Assembly: GCA_963677625.2 (NCBI GenBank)
Contig: CAXXSW010000009.1
Location: 1 to 64,000, forward strand
Source: UBA1351 sp963677625
Lineage (GTDB): Bacteria; Bacillota; Clostridia; Lachnospirales; Vallitaleaceae
Direction: 5' to 3'
DNA length: 64,000 bases
Shown: piece after piece, positions 29,363-38,431 of the stretch
How positions within the stretch are numbered: the first letter of the stretch is position 1
How the letters are laid out: every line of letters begins with the position of its first letter
Translations under genes and position numbers: made by a program
The notes under the pieces: generated by a model
Databases searched by the model: none
Seen by the model: the letters and a program-made list of their open reading frames with translations, nothing else
What the model was told of the DNA's origin: nothing

Positions 29363-29836
29363 CTACAACCAATAGCTCAAAGCCTGATGAGAAACAAATG
29401 CTTTTGTCTCAAGGAGTGATTGGGCACCGGACTCTGTTACCGAAAGAATTCCATTTTGAAGTAGAACCGGCTTGAAGCCTCTCTCCAAAGCGCCAAAATA
29501 GGAGGCACTAACACAATATTCTCCGGCATATCCACATAATACAGTCATATCAACATCTAGCTCTTTCAGGCTTGCTTCAAGGTCTGTCTTCCAAAAACTG
29601 TTGTTGTGTACTTTCAGAATTTCCTTATCATACTCTATATCCTTCAGCTCACAAACATTGAGAAATTCCTCTGTATCTCCTTCTTCAATATCCCTAACAA
29701 GAATAATGGGCTTACCTGCACTTTTAAATATGCTTGCCACATAATTGATATGTTCAGTCACATCTTCGAATACTTTTTCACCACGTCTATTTCCTATATA
29801 TCCTTCTTGCATGTCAATAATAATTAAAGCTTCCAT
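29363..29836 (-). CDS. Isochorismatase family cysteine hydrolase
   Basis: 157-residue hydrolase of the isochorismatase/nicotinamidase fold. The catalytic triad is visible as Asp8 in LIIIDMQEGY, Lys75 in ILKVHNNSFW and Cys108 in CGYAGEYCVSASYFGA. The cis-peptide region before Cys is slightly unusual. Short members of this family are amidases on small molecules; the substrate is not evident. It precedes the AraC gene by three bases and has AGGGAGG upstream of its ATG. Confidence 0.88.
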   Translation of the reverse strand: MEALIIIDMQEGYIGNRRGEKVFEDVTEHINYVASIFKSAGKPIILVRDIEEGDTEEFLNVCELKDIEYDKEILKVHNNSFWKTDLEASLKELDVDMTVLCGYAGEYCVSASYFGALERGFKPVLLQNGILSVTESGAQSLLETKAFVSHQALSYWL

Positions 29837-30057
29837 ATTAAACCTCCCTACTTCTCTTTATTATTTATTCTATCTAAATACGTATACATTTCAGGCACCG
29901 TATACGGAATAGTCATAAGTAACATATGGTATAAATTAGATACGTTCTACTATATTATCCTTTTAATCTTCAAGAATTTCAAGTTCCAATTTAGATTCAT
30001 TAAACTTTTAGTTCAAAATTCAGATTTCCAAATTCATACTCACTTATCTTGCGCATT

Positions 30058-30110
30058 ATTAGTTGCAATAGCATTCTATTTCTGATATAATTAGTTGCAA
30101 TAGCATTCTA
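30058..30110 (+). promoter_or_regulatory. Promoter of marR-MATE operon with duplicated probable operator
   Basis: A sigma-A promoter is clear: TTGCAA (30063-30068), 17-base spacer, TATAAT (30086-30091). A 21-base sequence starting ATTAGTTGCAATAGC occurs twice exactly (30058-30078, 30090-30110), 32 bp apart (about three helix turns), one copy covering the -35 box and one starting at the -10 box. This placement fits repression by the MarR protein encoded just downstream. The rest of the 342-base gap (29837-30057) is AT-rich with no other feature seen. Confidence 0.8.
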
Positions 30111-30178
30111 ATAATCTTAAGTAAATAGACTAACTCTATTAAAAAGCAGAAAACAGAAAGATAAGAAAAGGAGTTTCT

Positions 30179-30622
30179 ATGGAAGAAGTAAGCTTTGGTA
30201 AATACACAAGCATCCTATACCGCTACACCCAAATGATTATCAATGACCGGTTAAGAAACTATGGTTTTGGCAGCGGTCAATATCTTTTCCTAATTGCCAT
30301 CCACAAGGCTGAAGGAATTTCTCAAAAAGACCTAACAAAACGACTCAATGTTGATAAGGCCACAACGGCTAAAGCACTCCACAAACTAGAAGAGTTGGAA
30401 TATATCAAACGGACTAAAGATTTAGATGACAAACGTTTCTACTGTATTCATCTGACTCAAAAAGGAAAAGATTTTATGCCTGTTTTATGTGAGCACTTAG
30501 CTGAAATCACTACTATACTCAGTCAAGGAATGACTGATGAAGATATTGAACATACAAAAAACAACTTCAAAATCATGATTGATAATGCTATTGATGCTGT
30601 TCGGCATATTAAGGAAGATTAG
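30179..30622 (+). CDS. MarR family transcriptional regulator
   Basis: 147-residue dimeric winged-helix regulator: GSGQYLFLIAIHKAEGISQKDLTKRLNVDKATTAKALHKLEELEYIKRTKDLDDKRF covers helix-turn-helix and wing at about 38-95, with dimerisation helices at both ends. AAGGAG precedes the ATG. It is 11 bases before the MATE pump, so it most likely represses that pump and itself through the duplicated site in its promoter, being released by a toxic compound. Confidence 0.93.
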   Translation: MEEVSFGKYTSILYRYTQMIINDRLRNYGFGSGQYLFLIAIHKAEGISQKDLTKRLNVDKATTAKALHKLEELEYIKRTKDLDDKRFYCIHLTQKGKDFMPVLCEHLAEITTILSQGMTDEDIEHTKNNFKIMIDNAIDAVRHIKED

Positions 30623-30633
30623 AAAGGATTTAT

Positions 30634-31974
30634 ATGAACGATAGAATGAAAGAAATAACGGAGGCTCCGGTATGGACCCTTCTATACAAGATGACCCTGC
30701 CCATGATTTTCGGTATGCTTGGCCTTACTATTTTCAATATGATTGACACCTATTATGTAAGCCAGCTGGGTCTTATTCCTATGGCTGCAATGACCCTTAC
30801 CTTCCCAGTTGTCATGATTGTCGGTTCTCTGGCCCAGGGAATCGGTATCGGGGCCGCAGCTCTTGTCTCTAAAGCCGTTGGCGAAAACCAACATCATAAG
30901 ATAGTAAGATTAATTACCGATTCTTTAATCTTATCACTTTTACTTGTTTTTGTTTTTGTTATCGTTGGATTTTTAACCATTAAACCACTTTTTACTATCC
31001 TAGGCGCAGACCAGTCGACCATGCCTTATGTTGTGGATTACATGCGTATTTGGTATGGCGGTGTCATGTTTTTGATTATCCCTATGGTTGGTAATGCTAA
31101 TATTCGTGCCCTAGGTGATACCAAAACACCGGCAATCATTATGACAATTGCAGCACTTGGTAATGCTGTTATGGATCCAATTTTAATCTTTGGCTTAGGA
31201 CCTATACCTGCCATGGGTATGGAAGGCGCCGCCCTAGCCACAGTCTTCTCAAGAGCATTTACCATGGTAGTATCCATGTATGTTCTTACTAAAAAACAAA
31301 AAATCGTATCGCTTAAAGGACTGACGCTAAGTAAGTTAATTAATTCCTTCAAGCAACTCCTATATATAGGTATTCCCAATGCTTTAACTCGGATGATTAT
31401 TCCTCTGGCTGTTGGAATTATAACCAGTCAAGTAGCTAATTTTGGAAAGGCCGCAACAGCAGGTTTTGGTATAGCTACCCGTATTGAAATGTTTGCTATG
31501 CTGATTTTAAACTCCTTAGCAGCCATTTATGTTCCTTTAGTTGGTCAAAATCTAGGTGCAGGAAAACATCACAGAGTTAAGGAGATTGTAAATAAATCTC
31601 AATTGTTTTCCCTTTCATATGGTGTCATTATCTTCCTCTTCTTGCTTACCAGTGGAAAATTCATTGCTGGTTTGTTTACTGATATTCCTGAGGTGCTAAA
31701 TACAGTTACAACCTATTTATCTATTGTCTCTCTAGGATATGGATTACAAGGCCTCTTTCTCATATACACCAATACACTGAATGTTACTAATAAACCTATT
31801 CAATCGGCCACTTTATCCCTTTTCAGATTATTTGTTATTTATATACCACTTGCCCTGTGGCTTTCTGGATTTCTTGGTCTTGAAGGCATTTGGATTGCAC
31901 TTAATATTTCATTCCTAATTACTGCACTTATTGGATTCTTAATGACTAAACGCTCCTTACTTAAAACCTCTTAG
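30634..31974 (+). CDS. MATE family multidrug efflux transporter
   Basis: 446-residue transporter with about 12 membrane segments in two related halves. MATE-typical features include PVWTLLYKMTLPMIFGMLGLTIFNMIDTYYVSQLG at the N-terminus, the GIGIGAAALVSKAVGE segment near 70, and the second-half GFGIATRIEMFAMLILNSLAAIYVPLVGQNLGAG. It uses a sodium or proton gradient to export cationic compounds. It forms an operon with the MarR gene. It is NorM/DinF-like; substrate not assignable. Confidence 0.93.
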   Translation: MNDRMKEITEAPVWTLLYKMTLPMIFGMLGLTIFNMIDTYYVSQLGLIPMAAMTLTFPVVMIVGSLAQGIGIGAAALVSKAVGENQHHKIVRLITDSLILSLLLVFVFVIVGFLTIKPLFTILGADQSTMPYVVDYMRIWYGGVMFLIIPMVGNANIRALGDTKTPAIIMTIAALGNAVMDPILIFGLGPIPAMGMEGAALATVFSRAFTMVVSMYVLTKKQKIVSLKGLTLSKLINSFKQLLYIGIPNALTRMIIPLAVGIITSQVANFGKAATAGFGIATRIEMFAMLILNSLAAIYVPLVGQNLGAGKHHRVKEIVNKSQLFSLSYGVIIFLFLLTSGKFIAGLFTDIPEVLNTVTTYLSIVSLGYGLQGLFLIYTNTLNVTNKPIQSATLSLFRLFVIYIPLALWLSGFLGLEGIWIALNISFLITALIGFLMTKRSLLKTS

Positions 31975-32029
31975 AGATTATGATAAAAAAAGACCTTACT
32001 TGACACTGTGCTTTTCATATAACTCTTCC

Positions 32030-34126
32030 CTATTCAACTTCATTAGCCACTTTCACCTGGTTGTGTCCCTCATTTTTTGCATCATAGAGAGCGCGATTCA
32101 CCTGGTTAAATATATCTTCCAAGGCTTGTAATCGGTCAACAGTAATGCATCCAAAAGAGCAAGTTATTGAAAACTGATCGGCGTTAACTTCTTTTTCTAC
32201 TAATGTTCGAAGTTTCTCCGCCAGTTTCTTAACTGCTCTTTTATCCGTTTCAGGGCAAATAATCATAAACTCTTCACTGCCCCATCGACCCAAAACATCC
32301 ACTTTTCTAACATTCTCCTTAAAAAGTAACGCCAATTCTTTAAGAATATCATCGCCAATAGAATGTCCTAGTGTATTATTAATTTCTTTGAAATAATCCA
32401 CATCAAGAAGAATAAGAGAATAAACTTTACCATACCTAATGAATCTATCATGTTCATACTGTACGATTCCCTCCAATTTTCTCTGATTATAAAATCCTGT
32501 TAGCTGATCAACCACCGCTATTTTTTCAAGCTTGGCATGAGCTTCTTCAAGAGATTCTGTTTTCTCCCTGACCATTTCTTCCAATCCCTTTTCATATTCC
32601 TTGAATTTACTTATATCTTCACAGGTAGACAAGATATAAACTTTATTGTCTACATCTTTAAAGGTTCTTTTCTTCACTCTAAAAGCATAATCCTTACCAT
32701 CCCTACTTATATAAACTTCTCTCTCATCTTGACCTTTACTAAGCACTTTATCATCCATTTCTTTAAGATTAATCAACGTTTCACCATCATATAATTCTTC
32801 AACCCTTTTACCAACTATATATTTTGGTGTCTGTTCAAGAAAGGATGCATAACTATCATTAATCAAAACATATTTTTTTTTGTCGTCACGAATGGAAATA
32901 GGTATCTGTAGAGCAGTTAAGACCTTTTTCATAAAAAGATTCATTTTATAGATATTTTTTGTTTTTCTGACTCTATATTGAATAATTAAAAACAATATAA
33001 AGATAATCATGGTAAAAACAAATAGCAAAAGAACGACCTTCCAGTATAGGCCGGGATCTGATTCTTTTAAGGGAATAGGCTTGTTAATAAACTTAGTATC
33101 TTCTGGAAGTTTATTTGGATCGAGACCATGTTCTAGAAGAACTTTATAGTCGAAATAATACTGGTTAGGGCTTTCGGTAATCAGTTTCATGGTAGCAGGA
33201 TTTTCGCCTTTGAGTATAGATATAGCAACTGTAGAAGCTAGCTCTGCTTGGTTGAAGTGACTGGATACCATACCACCAACATATCCTGAACCTACACCAA
33301 ATTTCCACAGATGATAAATTGGCGCTTGGGCATTCTCAACGAGCATACTGCTAGACTCCTTAAAAGGATAAGACCTATCATTGTAACCAATATAAAGAGA
33401 AAGGGGGAGAATAGCATCCTCAGGAGGAATATCCCGAATAGTCTGAATAAATTCTTCTTCTTTCAATTCTGACATATTTATGACTTCAATATCCATTTGA
33501 CTTTCAACATCATCAAAGCGCTTAAGGTCAGCCTGACCGCTAATTGTATTATCAACAATCAAAACCAACTTTACTGCATAAGGCTGTAAGGTTTCAATGA
33601 CATCAATAGTTTCTTCTATAGAAATATCTTCCATAACTCCTGTTATCAAAGGATTCATAGAAGCCTCAAGGCCAAATTCTCTATCATTAACACCTGCAAA
33701 TACTATTGGCAGGTCCTTAAAAAGGGTCTCCTGATAAGTTGTTACGAAATGAAGCGCTTTATCATCAAAGGCCATGACAAGATCATAATCTGGTTTTCGA
33801 GTCAGTTTATAGTGAAAGTATCCAGCCAAATACTCCAAGTCCTCATTAGCATGAAGTTCCTTGGTATCCATAAATTCAAAATCAAGTTCTGTTCTTTTTT
33901 GGTTAAAAACAGACTTGACTCCATCCATCATATCCTCGGCTGTAGGAAAATCAGGATCATATGAACTGATAATCAGTATTTTGTAATTTTCTTCTTCCTC
34001 AGTTACTTCCTCAGCACTTAGAAACACCTGAAATTGGAATAAGAGACCAATACAGGCAATTGCAAGGAATATGCGCACAATTAATTTAATCATATTATTC
34101 CGATGCTCTTTACAAATAGCATCCAT
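32030..34126 (-). CDS. Sensor diguanylate cyclase with ABC-type substrate-binding, PAS and GGDEF domains
   Basis: 698-residue membrane receptor. After an N-terminal signal anchor (about 14-36) comes an extracellular domain (45-345) of the ABC_sub_bind (TrpX/YtfQ-like) type, starting ILIISSYDPDFPTAEDMMDGV. TM2 is at about 355-378, a PAS domain at 395-510, a short coiled coil, and the GGDEF domain at 535-695 with signature GRWGSEEFM (GSEEF in place of GGEEF, still compatible with activity). It should make cyclic di-GMP when a ligand binds outside. Two starts are possible, 34126 and 34093; neither has a textbook ribosome site. It appears monocistronic. Confidence 0.88.
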   Translation of the reverse strand: MDAICKEHRNNMIKLIVRIFLAIACIGLLFQFQVFLSAEEVTEEEENYKILIISSYDPDFPTAEDMMDGVKSVFNQKRTELDFEFMDTKELHANEDLEYLAGYFHYKLTRKPDYDLVMAFDDKALHFVTTYQETLFKDLPIVFAGVNDREFGLEASMNPLITGVMEDISIEETIDVIETLQPYAVKLVLIVDNTISGQADLKRFDDVESQMDIEVINMSELKEEEFIQTIRDIPPEDAILPLSLYIGYNDRSYPFKESSSMLVENAQAPIYHLWKFGVGSGYVGGMVSSHFNQAELASTVAISILKGENPATMKLITESPNQYYFDYKVLLEHGLDPNKLPEDTKFINKPIPLKESDPGLYWKVVLLLFVFTMIIFILFLIIQYRVRKTKNIYKMNLFMKKVLTALQIPISIRDDKKKYVLINDSYASFLEQTPKYIVGKRVEELYDGETLINLKEMDDKVLSKGQDEREVYISRDGKDYAFRVKKRTFKDVDNKVYILSTCEDISKFKEYEKGLEEMVREKTESLEEAHAKLEKIAVVDQLTGFYNQRKLEGIVQYEHDRFIRYGKVYSLILLDVDYFKEINNTLGHSIGDDILKELALLFKENVRKVDVLGRWGSEEFMIICPETDKRAVKKLAEKLRTLVEKEVNADQFSITCSFGCITVDRLQALEDIFNQVNRALYDAKNEGHNQVKVANEVE

Positions 34127-34268
34127 TTCCTTCCCTAGTCGACGTGTGTTAACGTAGCAGAAGTTAATATATCTTAGTCTGAATAAATTTTGTACTTAAT
34201 CTAGTAAACAAGAAGTTTTAAATCGAGTATCTTCTATAATTATAATACCACAAAAAAACCAATAAAAC

Positions 34269-34931
34269 TTAAATCTTACATCCTTCGCTTATGGTAATTA
34301 CTTCATCCATTTGTGGAGCTACGCTAAGATCATGAGTTGCGATAATAACACAGCAGTCTTCTTCACGAGCCAATCTTTTTAAGGTGGCAATAATATTATC
34401 ACAATTTTCTGAATCCAAATTACCAGTAGGTTCATCTGCAAGAATCAATTTCCGATCGAGAGCTAGTGCCCTTGCTATTGCTACCCGTTGTTGTTCACCA
34501 CCACTTATTTTGGTTGGATACCGATGATAAAGCATTTCTGGAAGAGCTACCTTATCAGCCAGTTCCATTGCCTTTTTAAGAGCATCTTTTCCCTTAATAC
34601 CTACTAGTTCCATGGGATACATAATGTTTTCCAGAACAGTCAACATAGGGAAAAGTCTAAAATCTTGATAAATCATAGCCATATGTTGTCGTCTGTATTT
34701 AGATAAGTCCATTTTCTTGGTTGAAACCCCATCAAAGTATATATGACCATCTTCAGGTACATCAAGTCCCGCCATAAGAGATAGCAAAGTAGACTTTCCG
34801 CTACCGGACTTACCAAGTAGGGCATAGGTACGGCCTTTAACAAAGGTATGTGACACTTGCTTTAAGGCCCTTACGACCTGTTTTCTATGTATATATGAAT
34901 AATCAACATCTTTCAGTTCTATAATAGCCAT
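34269..34931 (-). CDS. ABC transporter ATP-binding protein (LolD/MacB family)
   Basis: 220-residue ATPase. Walker A GKSGSGKST near 39-47, Q-loop YQDFRLFP, signature ISGGEQQRVAIARAL near 142, Walker B LILADEPTGNLD near 160, and the switch His in IATHD. The DEPTGNLD form is typical of the MacB/LolD/FtsE branch that drives mechanotransmission rather than transport across the membrane. It lies two bases after the large FtsX-like permease, with GGAGGAG ahead of its ATG, and is its motor. Confidence 0.94.
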   Translation of the reverse strand: MAIIELKDVDYSYIHRKQVVRALKQVSHTFVKGRTYALLGKSGSGKSTLLSLMAGLDVPEDGHIYFDGVSTKKMDLSKYRRQHMAMIYQDFRLFPMLTVLENIMYPMELVGIKGKDALKKAMELADKVALPEMLYHRYPTKISGGEQQRVAIARALALDRKLILADEPTGNLDSENCDNIIATLKRLAREEDCCVIIATHDLSVAPQMDEVITISEGCKI

Positions 34932-34933
34932 TT

Positions 34934-37900
34934 CTACTCCTCCACTTTCAACAATTTCAAGGGGTTCATCTGAATCATTATATTAAGGGCAATACCGCAT
35001 CCTAGTAAATATAAACCTACAAAAGCTCCAACCATAAGCCAATAAAAATTATCAAACCCATGGAAATTCATATAGCCTATACCAATACCAATTCCCGTTC
35101 CCAGGATGATGAGGATTACTTGTTCTAGGAAGAAAGAGGTAAATATCTTGTTTTTTTCTGTTCCCAGTCCCAGCATAATAGCCCCTTCTTTTTTCCTACC
35201 ATGGCTGATTAAATATCCCATAACCAAAGCCAAAACAGCTATTAATCCATAAAGAATAGGGTATAGAATATCAATATAGCCTAGTTGTTTATTGAGCAGC
35301 TCTAGGGTAGATGTATAAACTTTATCCTCAAGTACAATTGACGATCTATAGGTTCTGATTTCATTAAATTCAGAAAAACCATAGTCTATCATATAATTTC
35401 TCAAGTCCTCAAGCTCAGATGCTTTAACCGTAAATATAGTCGAATCGAAAGTAAATACATAAATTATATCGTGGTTAATATTCTTTTCATATAATAAATC
35501 ATCCATGCTGATTAAACTAGCTACCGGAACATAGATATTATCTTTATAAAATTCTTTTTCAAACGTTCCGATAATAGTAAAATCAACCCCTTTATATAAA
35601 CGCTCCTTGTCAATATTTGCATTAATATGACCTTCAAATTGTACAAAATTTTTAATACTATCACCTAATCTAAGATTATGTTCATTAAGAAAATCCTTGG
35701 ATACGATACATATATTACTGTCTATATTTGAAGCAAACACATCCATATCGTATGGTTCTAGAAATTCAAGCCTGATATCATTAGTAAACTTAAATTCCGG
35801 TGTACTAAATAAATCATTGGTAAATACAACCTTGTCTCCCATTTCAAGAGTACTAATAAAACGGTCATAAGCAAAGCCAGTTGGTGGTTCAAGAGGTGGT
35901 ATGTCATAAGTAATGCCCTCCTGCTCGACCACTCCCATATATATATAGGGCATCTCCTTGGCTACACCTATTGAATTAATCTTACCTGATGCAAAAAGAT
36001 CTTGAATATTAAAAGCTTCAACATTTAATTTATCTGCTGTTCTACCTTTCAAATCTGTGAACTGCCCTGAAATCACCGTATCATTAATCAAAGACTCTAT
36101 ATTTTCCTCATACCTTTTAGTCGTTTGAGTCAATTGGCCAATAAAGATAACCATAGTCAGTGAAATACCAATAACCGCTACTGTTCGAATCAGACCTCTG
36201 GACATAGAAAGGATAGAGTATCGAATTGGTCCTGCTCCCATAGTGGAAGATTTTTTCACTGGCCTAAAATGACTTTTCTTTCCACGTTTATGATGTTCTG
36301 CCAAGGCATTTCTTACAAAGATTCCTGAACTGACTAAAGCAGAAAGAATAACAATCAAGCCAATAATCAGAAACATATTCTGACTGATATCTGGTGAAAA
36401 CTGGAAGGTTTTTGTTATTGACAAACTGCCGTTAGAAAAGGCATCGCTAATTCCTCCCTGATTTGCCAACATGGTTAGCAAGGTTTCTTCAACATACGAA
36501 TTGAGCTGACTTCCAATGTAAGCCCCAACAATTGTCGACAAGCTTGTGATTAGAAAAGTTCCATAAAGGTAATAGCGATAAACAGGTCCGATGCCGGTAC
36601 CCATCTTAACCATCACGTCGGCTACCATTCGTTGTCTGAATACAAATAAGAAAGCAAATAGGATGACTACCAACAAAATTGCAATTATACTAGACAAAGC
36701 AATAATCATGGATATACGCCGGATATTATAAAAAGGTTTTGCTGCTTTTGCATATCCTTGATCGTAAATAGTCATCTTCAGTCGGCCGTCAAGCTTTTTC
36801 AAAGCATGGCTATAAAACTGGTCACCTAAAGCATTCTCAATTTCTACTGTCCCTATAGTATAGCCAATCTGGTTATTACTAAATGGAAGATCTTCGGAAA
36901 TTGGTATATAAAGATGATAGTTCATTTCTTTTGGTGTTCTAAAAATACCGATAACTTGATATTCATTAACAGCATCAAAACCAAGGGGATCGTAATAAGC
37001 ATTTTCAGTCGTATTCATATCCCCTACTCCAATATGGATAGGCAGCATATCACCAACTGCAAGGTCATGTTTTTTTGCAATAATCTCGCTGACTACACAA
37101 ACTTTTGCCCCACTTAGTGCTTCTTCCTTTGTATAGTAGCGCCCTTCAATAAGTGCCATCTCATTTTGATTAAAGGGTAGTTGCAAGTCCAGATTATTAG
37201 CACCATAAACTTCCACACTGTTACGAATCACTGAGTAAGATCTTGCTAGTCTGGCATAGATACTGTCACCATCAATCCCAAATGCATCTTCTCTTCCTGT
37301 AACATCTTCAATGAATAGCTCTCCTGGCATAATTTCTTCGTATGTCAAAGCCGGAACCAAGTCGATTGATGTCAGAAATATGTTTTCTTTACCATATCCC
37401 CGCCTTTCAGCCTCTCCAACGAACATAACCTCTATAGTATGTTCACCTGGTCCATAATTATTTGCTGCAATAAAATCTTTCATCTCCAACATATTAATAG
37501 GTCTATCAAGAAAATCACTAGTTGAATATAAGACTTCTCTTATCCAATTAGATTCAATATTAATCTGACCGGTCTCATCCACCTCAAAAATCACTTCTGC
37601 TCGAGCAATAAGAGGCTCATCATAATATGCTTCATGGTCAAATCGTTCAAAGCCTTCAATATAACCAATAGCTCTGGCATTTTTCTCGTAAGAAATAACC
37701 CCATCCTCTTCTGTGATCCACTGGGAATCAAAATTTTTAGAAGCTTCATATAAATCTGGATCATATACGTCTTCATCTGGGTACTGGGCACCAATATATT
37801 CAATGACACCAATAGTATGATAGTAATCATCACATGCCTCAAGGTATTGTTCCACACTAACCCATGCAGACATACTTAGACTGGAGATAACCATAAGTGC

Positions 37901-37981
37901 TGTCATCAGAATGATAAACAAGAGACTTTTCCCCTTAGATCTATACATATTCTTTAAACTATTCTTTAAGTGTAAGCCCAT
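34934..37981 (-). CDS. FtsX-like ABC transporter permease, 1015 residues
   Basis: Large permease with two FtsX-type units: an N-terminal membrane helix (17-40), an extracellular domain to about 410, three helices around 420-560 (IIALSSIIAILLVVILFAFLFVF and following), then a second helix near 600, a second extracellular domain (625-880) and three final helices ending PLKLLKVEE. This is the SalY/YxdM layout used to expel peptides or lipoproteins or to sense bacitracin-type antibiotics. No two-component genes lie beside it. It is co-transcribed with the ATPase at 34269. Confidence 0.9.
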   Translation of the reverse strand: MGLHLKNSLKNMYRSKGKSLLFIILMTALMVISSLSMSAWVSVEQYLEACDDYYHTIGVIEYIGAQYPDEDVYDPDLYEASKNFDSQWITEEDGVISYEKNARAIGYIEGFERFDHEAYYDEPLIARAEVIFEVDETGQINIESNWIREVLYSTSDFLDRPINMLEMKDFIAANNYGPGEHTIEVMFVGEAERRGYGKENIFLTSIDLVPALTYEEIMPGELFIEDVTGREDAFGIDGDSIYARLARSYSVIRNSVEVYGANNLDLQLPFNQNEMALIEGRYYTKEEALSGAKVCVVSEIIAKKHDLAVGDMLPIHIGVGDMNTTENAYYDPLGFDAVNEYQVIGIFRTPKEMNYHLYIPISEDLPFSNNQIGYTIGTVEIENALGDQFYSHALKKLDGRLKMTIYDQGYAKAAKPFYNIRRISMIIALSSIIAILLVVILFAFLFVFRQRMVADVMVKMGTGIGPVYRYYLYGTFLITSLSTIVGAYIGSQLNSYVEETLLTMLANQGGISDAFSNGSLSITKTFQFSPDISQNMFLIIGLIVILSALVSSGIFVRNALAEHHKRGKKSHFRPVKKSSTMGAGPIRYSILSMSRGLIRTVAVIGISLTMVIFIGQLTQTTKRYEENIESLINDTVISGQFTDLKGRTADKLNVEAFNIQDLFASGKINSIGVAKEMPYIYMGVVEQEGITYDIPPLEPPTGFAYDRFISTLEMGDKVVFTNDLFSTPEFKFTNDIRLEFLEPYDMDVFASNIDSNICIVSKDFLNEHNLRLGDSIKNFVQFEGHINANIDKERLYKGVDFTIIGTFEKEFYKDNIYVPVASLISMDDLLYEKNINHDIIYVFTFDSTIFTVKASELEDLRNYMIDYGFSEFNEIRTYRSSIVLEDKVYTSTLELLNKQLGYIDILYPILYGLIAVLALVMGYLISHGRKKEGAIMLGLGTEKNKIFTSFFLEQVILIILGTGIGIGIGYMNFHGFDNFYWLMVGAFVGLYLLGCGIALNIMIQMNPLKLLKVEE

Positions 37982-38100
37982 AATATATACATCTCATCCT
38001 CTCTTATAATCTTAAGATATATGATATCATATTCTATACATTTACACATATTTATCTACATTTTTTCACATAAAACTCATATAACTAATTGATAGGTCCT

Positions 38101-38129
38101 TTGACAAATAAGTGACAATCCTGTATACT
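38101..38129 (+). promoter_or_regulatory. Consensus sigma-A promoter for the noncoding transcript
   Basis: TTGACA (38101-38106), exactly 17 bases, then TATACT (38124-38129). It differs from consensus at one base. The expected start is near 38136. It drives the RNA at 38136-38381 and possibly the BCCT gene by read-through. Confidence 0.85.
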
Positions 38130-38135
38130 TTATAA

Positions 38136-38381
38136 AGTTGTTATTGAAGCGAAGTAAATTTCTGTAGTACCTGCTTATCGAGTTATTGTATGAGAAATCG
38201 TCCCTTAATAAGGTTTGCGCACGTGGGAGACTGTATTTTGAAAAGCGTTAATTTAGAACTGGGGTTTACTTAGGTTCGATTCGGACCTGGTTATACTATG
38301 GTATCCGTGGTATAAAGTTAGCTATTATGGCAAAGCTTAGGCACTCTAACTCTATGAATATGGAGTTGGTGTGCTTTTTTT
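38136..38381 (+). ncRNA. Structured noncoding RNA or leader, about 245 nt, unknown family
   Basis: No gene is open in this stretch, but it is framed by a near-consensus promoter and a terminator (GCACTCTAACTC at 38341-38352 pairing with GAGTTGGTGTGC at 38363-38374, one mismatch, then seven T). Inside, two adjacent hairpins are strong: AGGTTCG-ATT-CGGACCT and TATACTATGG-TAT-CCGTGGTATA, near 38271-38315. It could be a stand-alone RNA such as 6S RNA, or a ligand-controlled leader for the BCCT gene 48 bases downstream. I looked for T-box, ydaO, SAM, cyclic di-GMP, glycine and TPP consensus elements and did not find them. Confidence 0.7.
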
Positions 38382-38431
38382 GCAATAAACCTCATTTCTA
38401 TTCAATAAATATTTTCATTTGGAGGTTATAA

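Noticed and set aside
36914..37117. Plus-strand frame of 67 residues inside the ABC permease gene
   Set aside because: It is the shadow of the 1015-residue permease on the other strand, with no ribosome site or family.
38250..38320. tRNA-like gene, because of GGTTCGATTC near 38272
   Set aside because: The T-arm-like bases lie in a seven-pair hairpin with a three-base loop, and no acceptor, D or anticodon arms can be formed around them.
38136..38431. T-box or ydaO riboswitch upstream of the BCCT gene
   Set aside because: Neither the T-box core GGTGGNACCGCG nor the ydaO 3' core is present, so only an unnamed structured RNA was reported.
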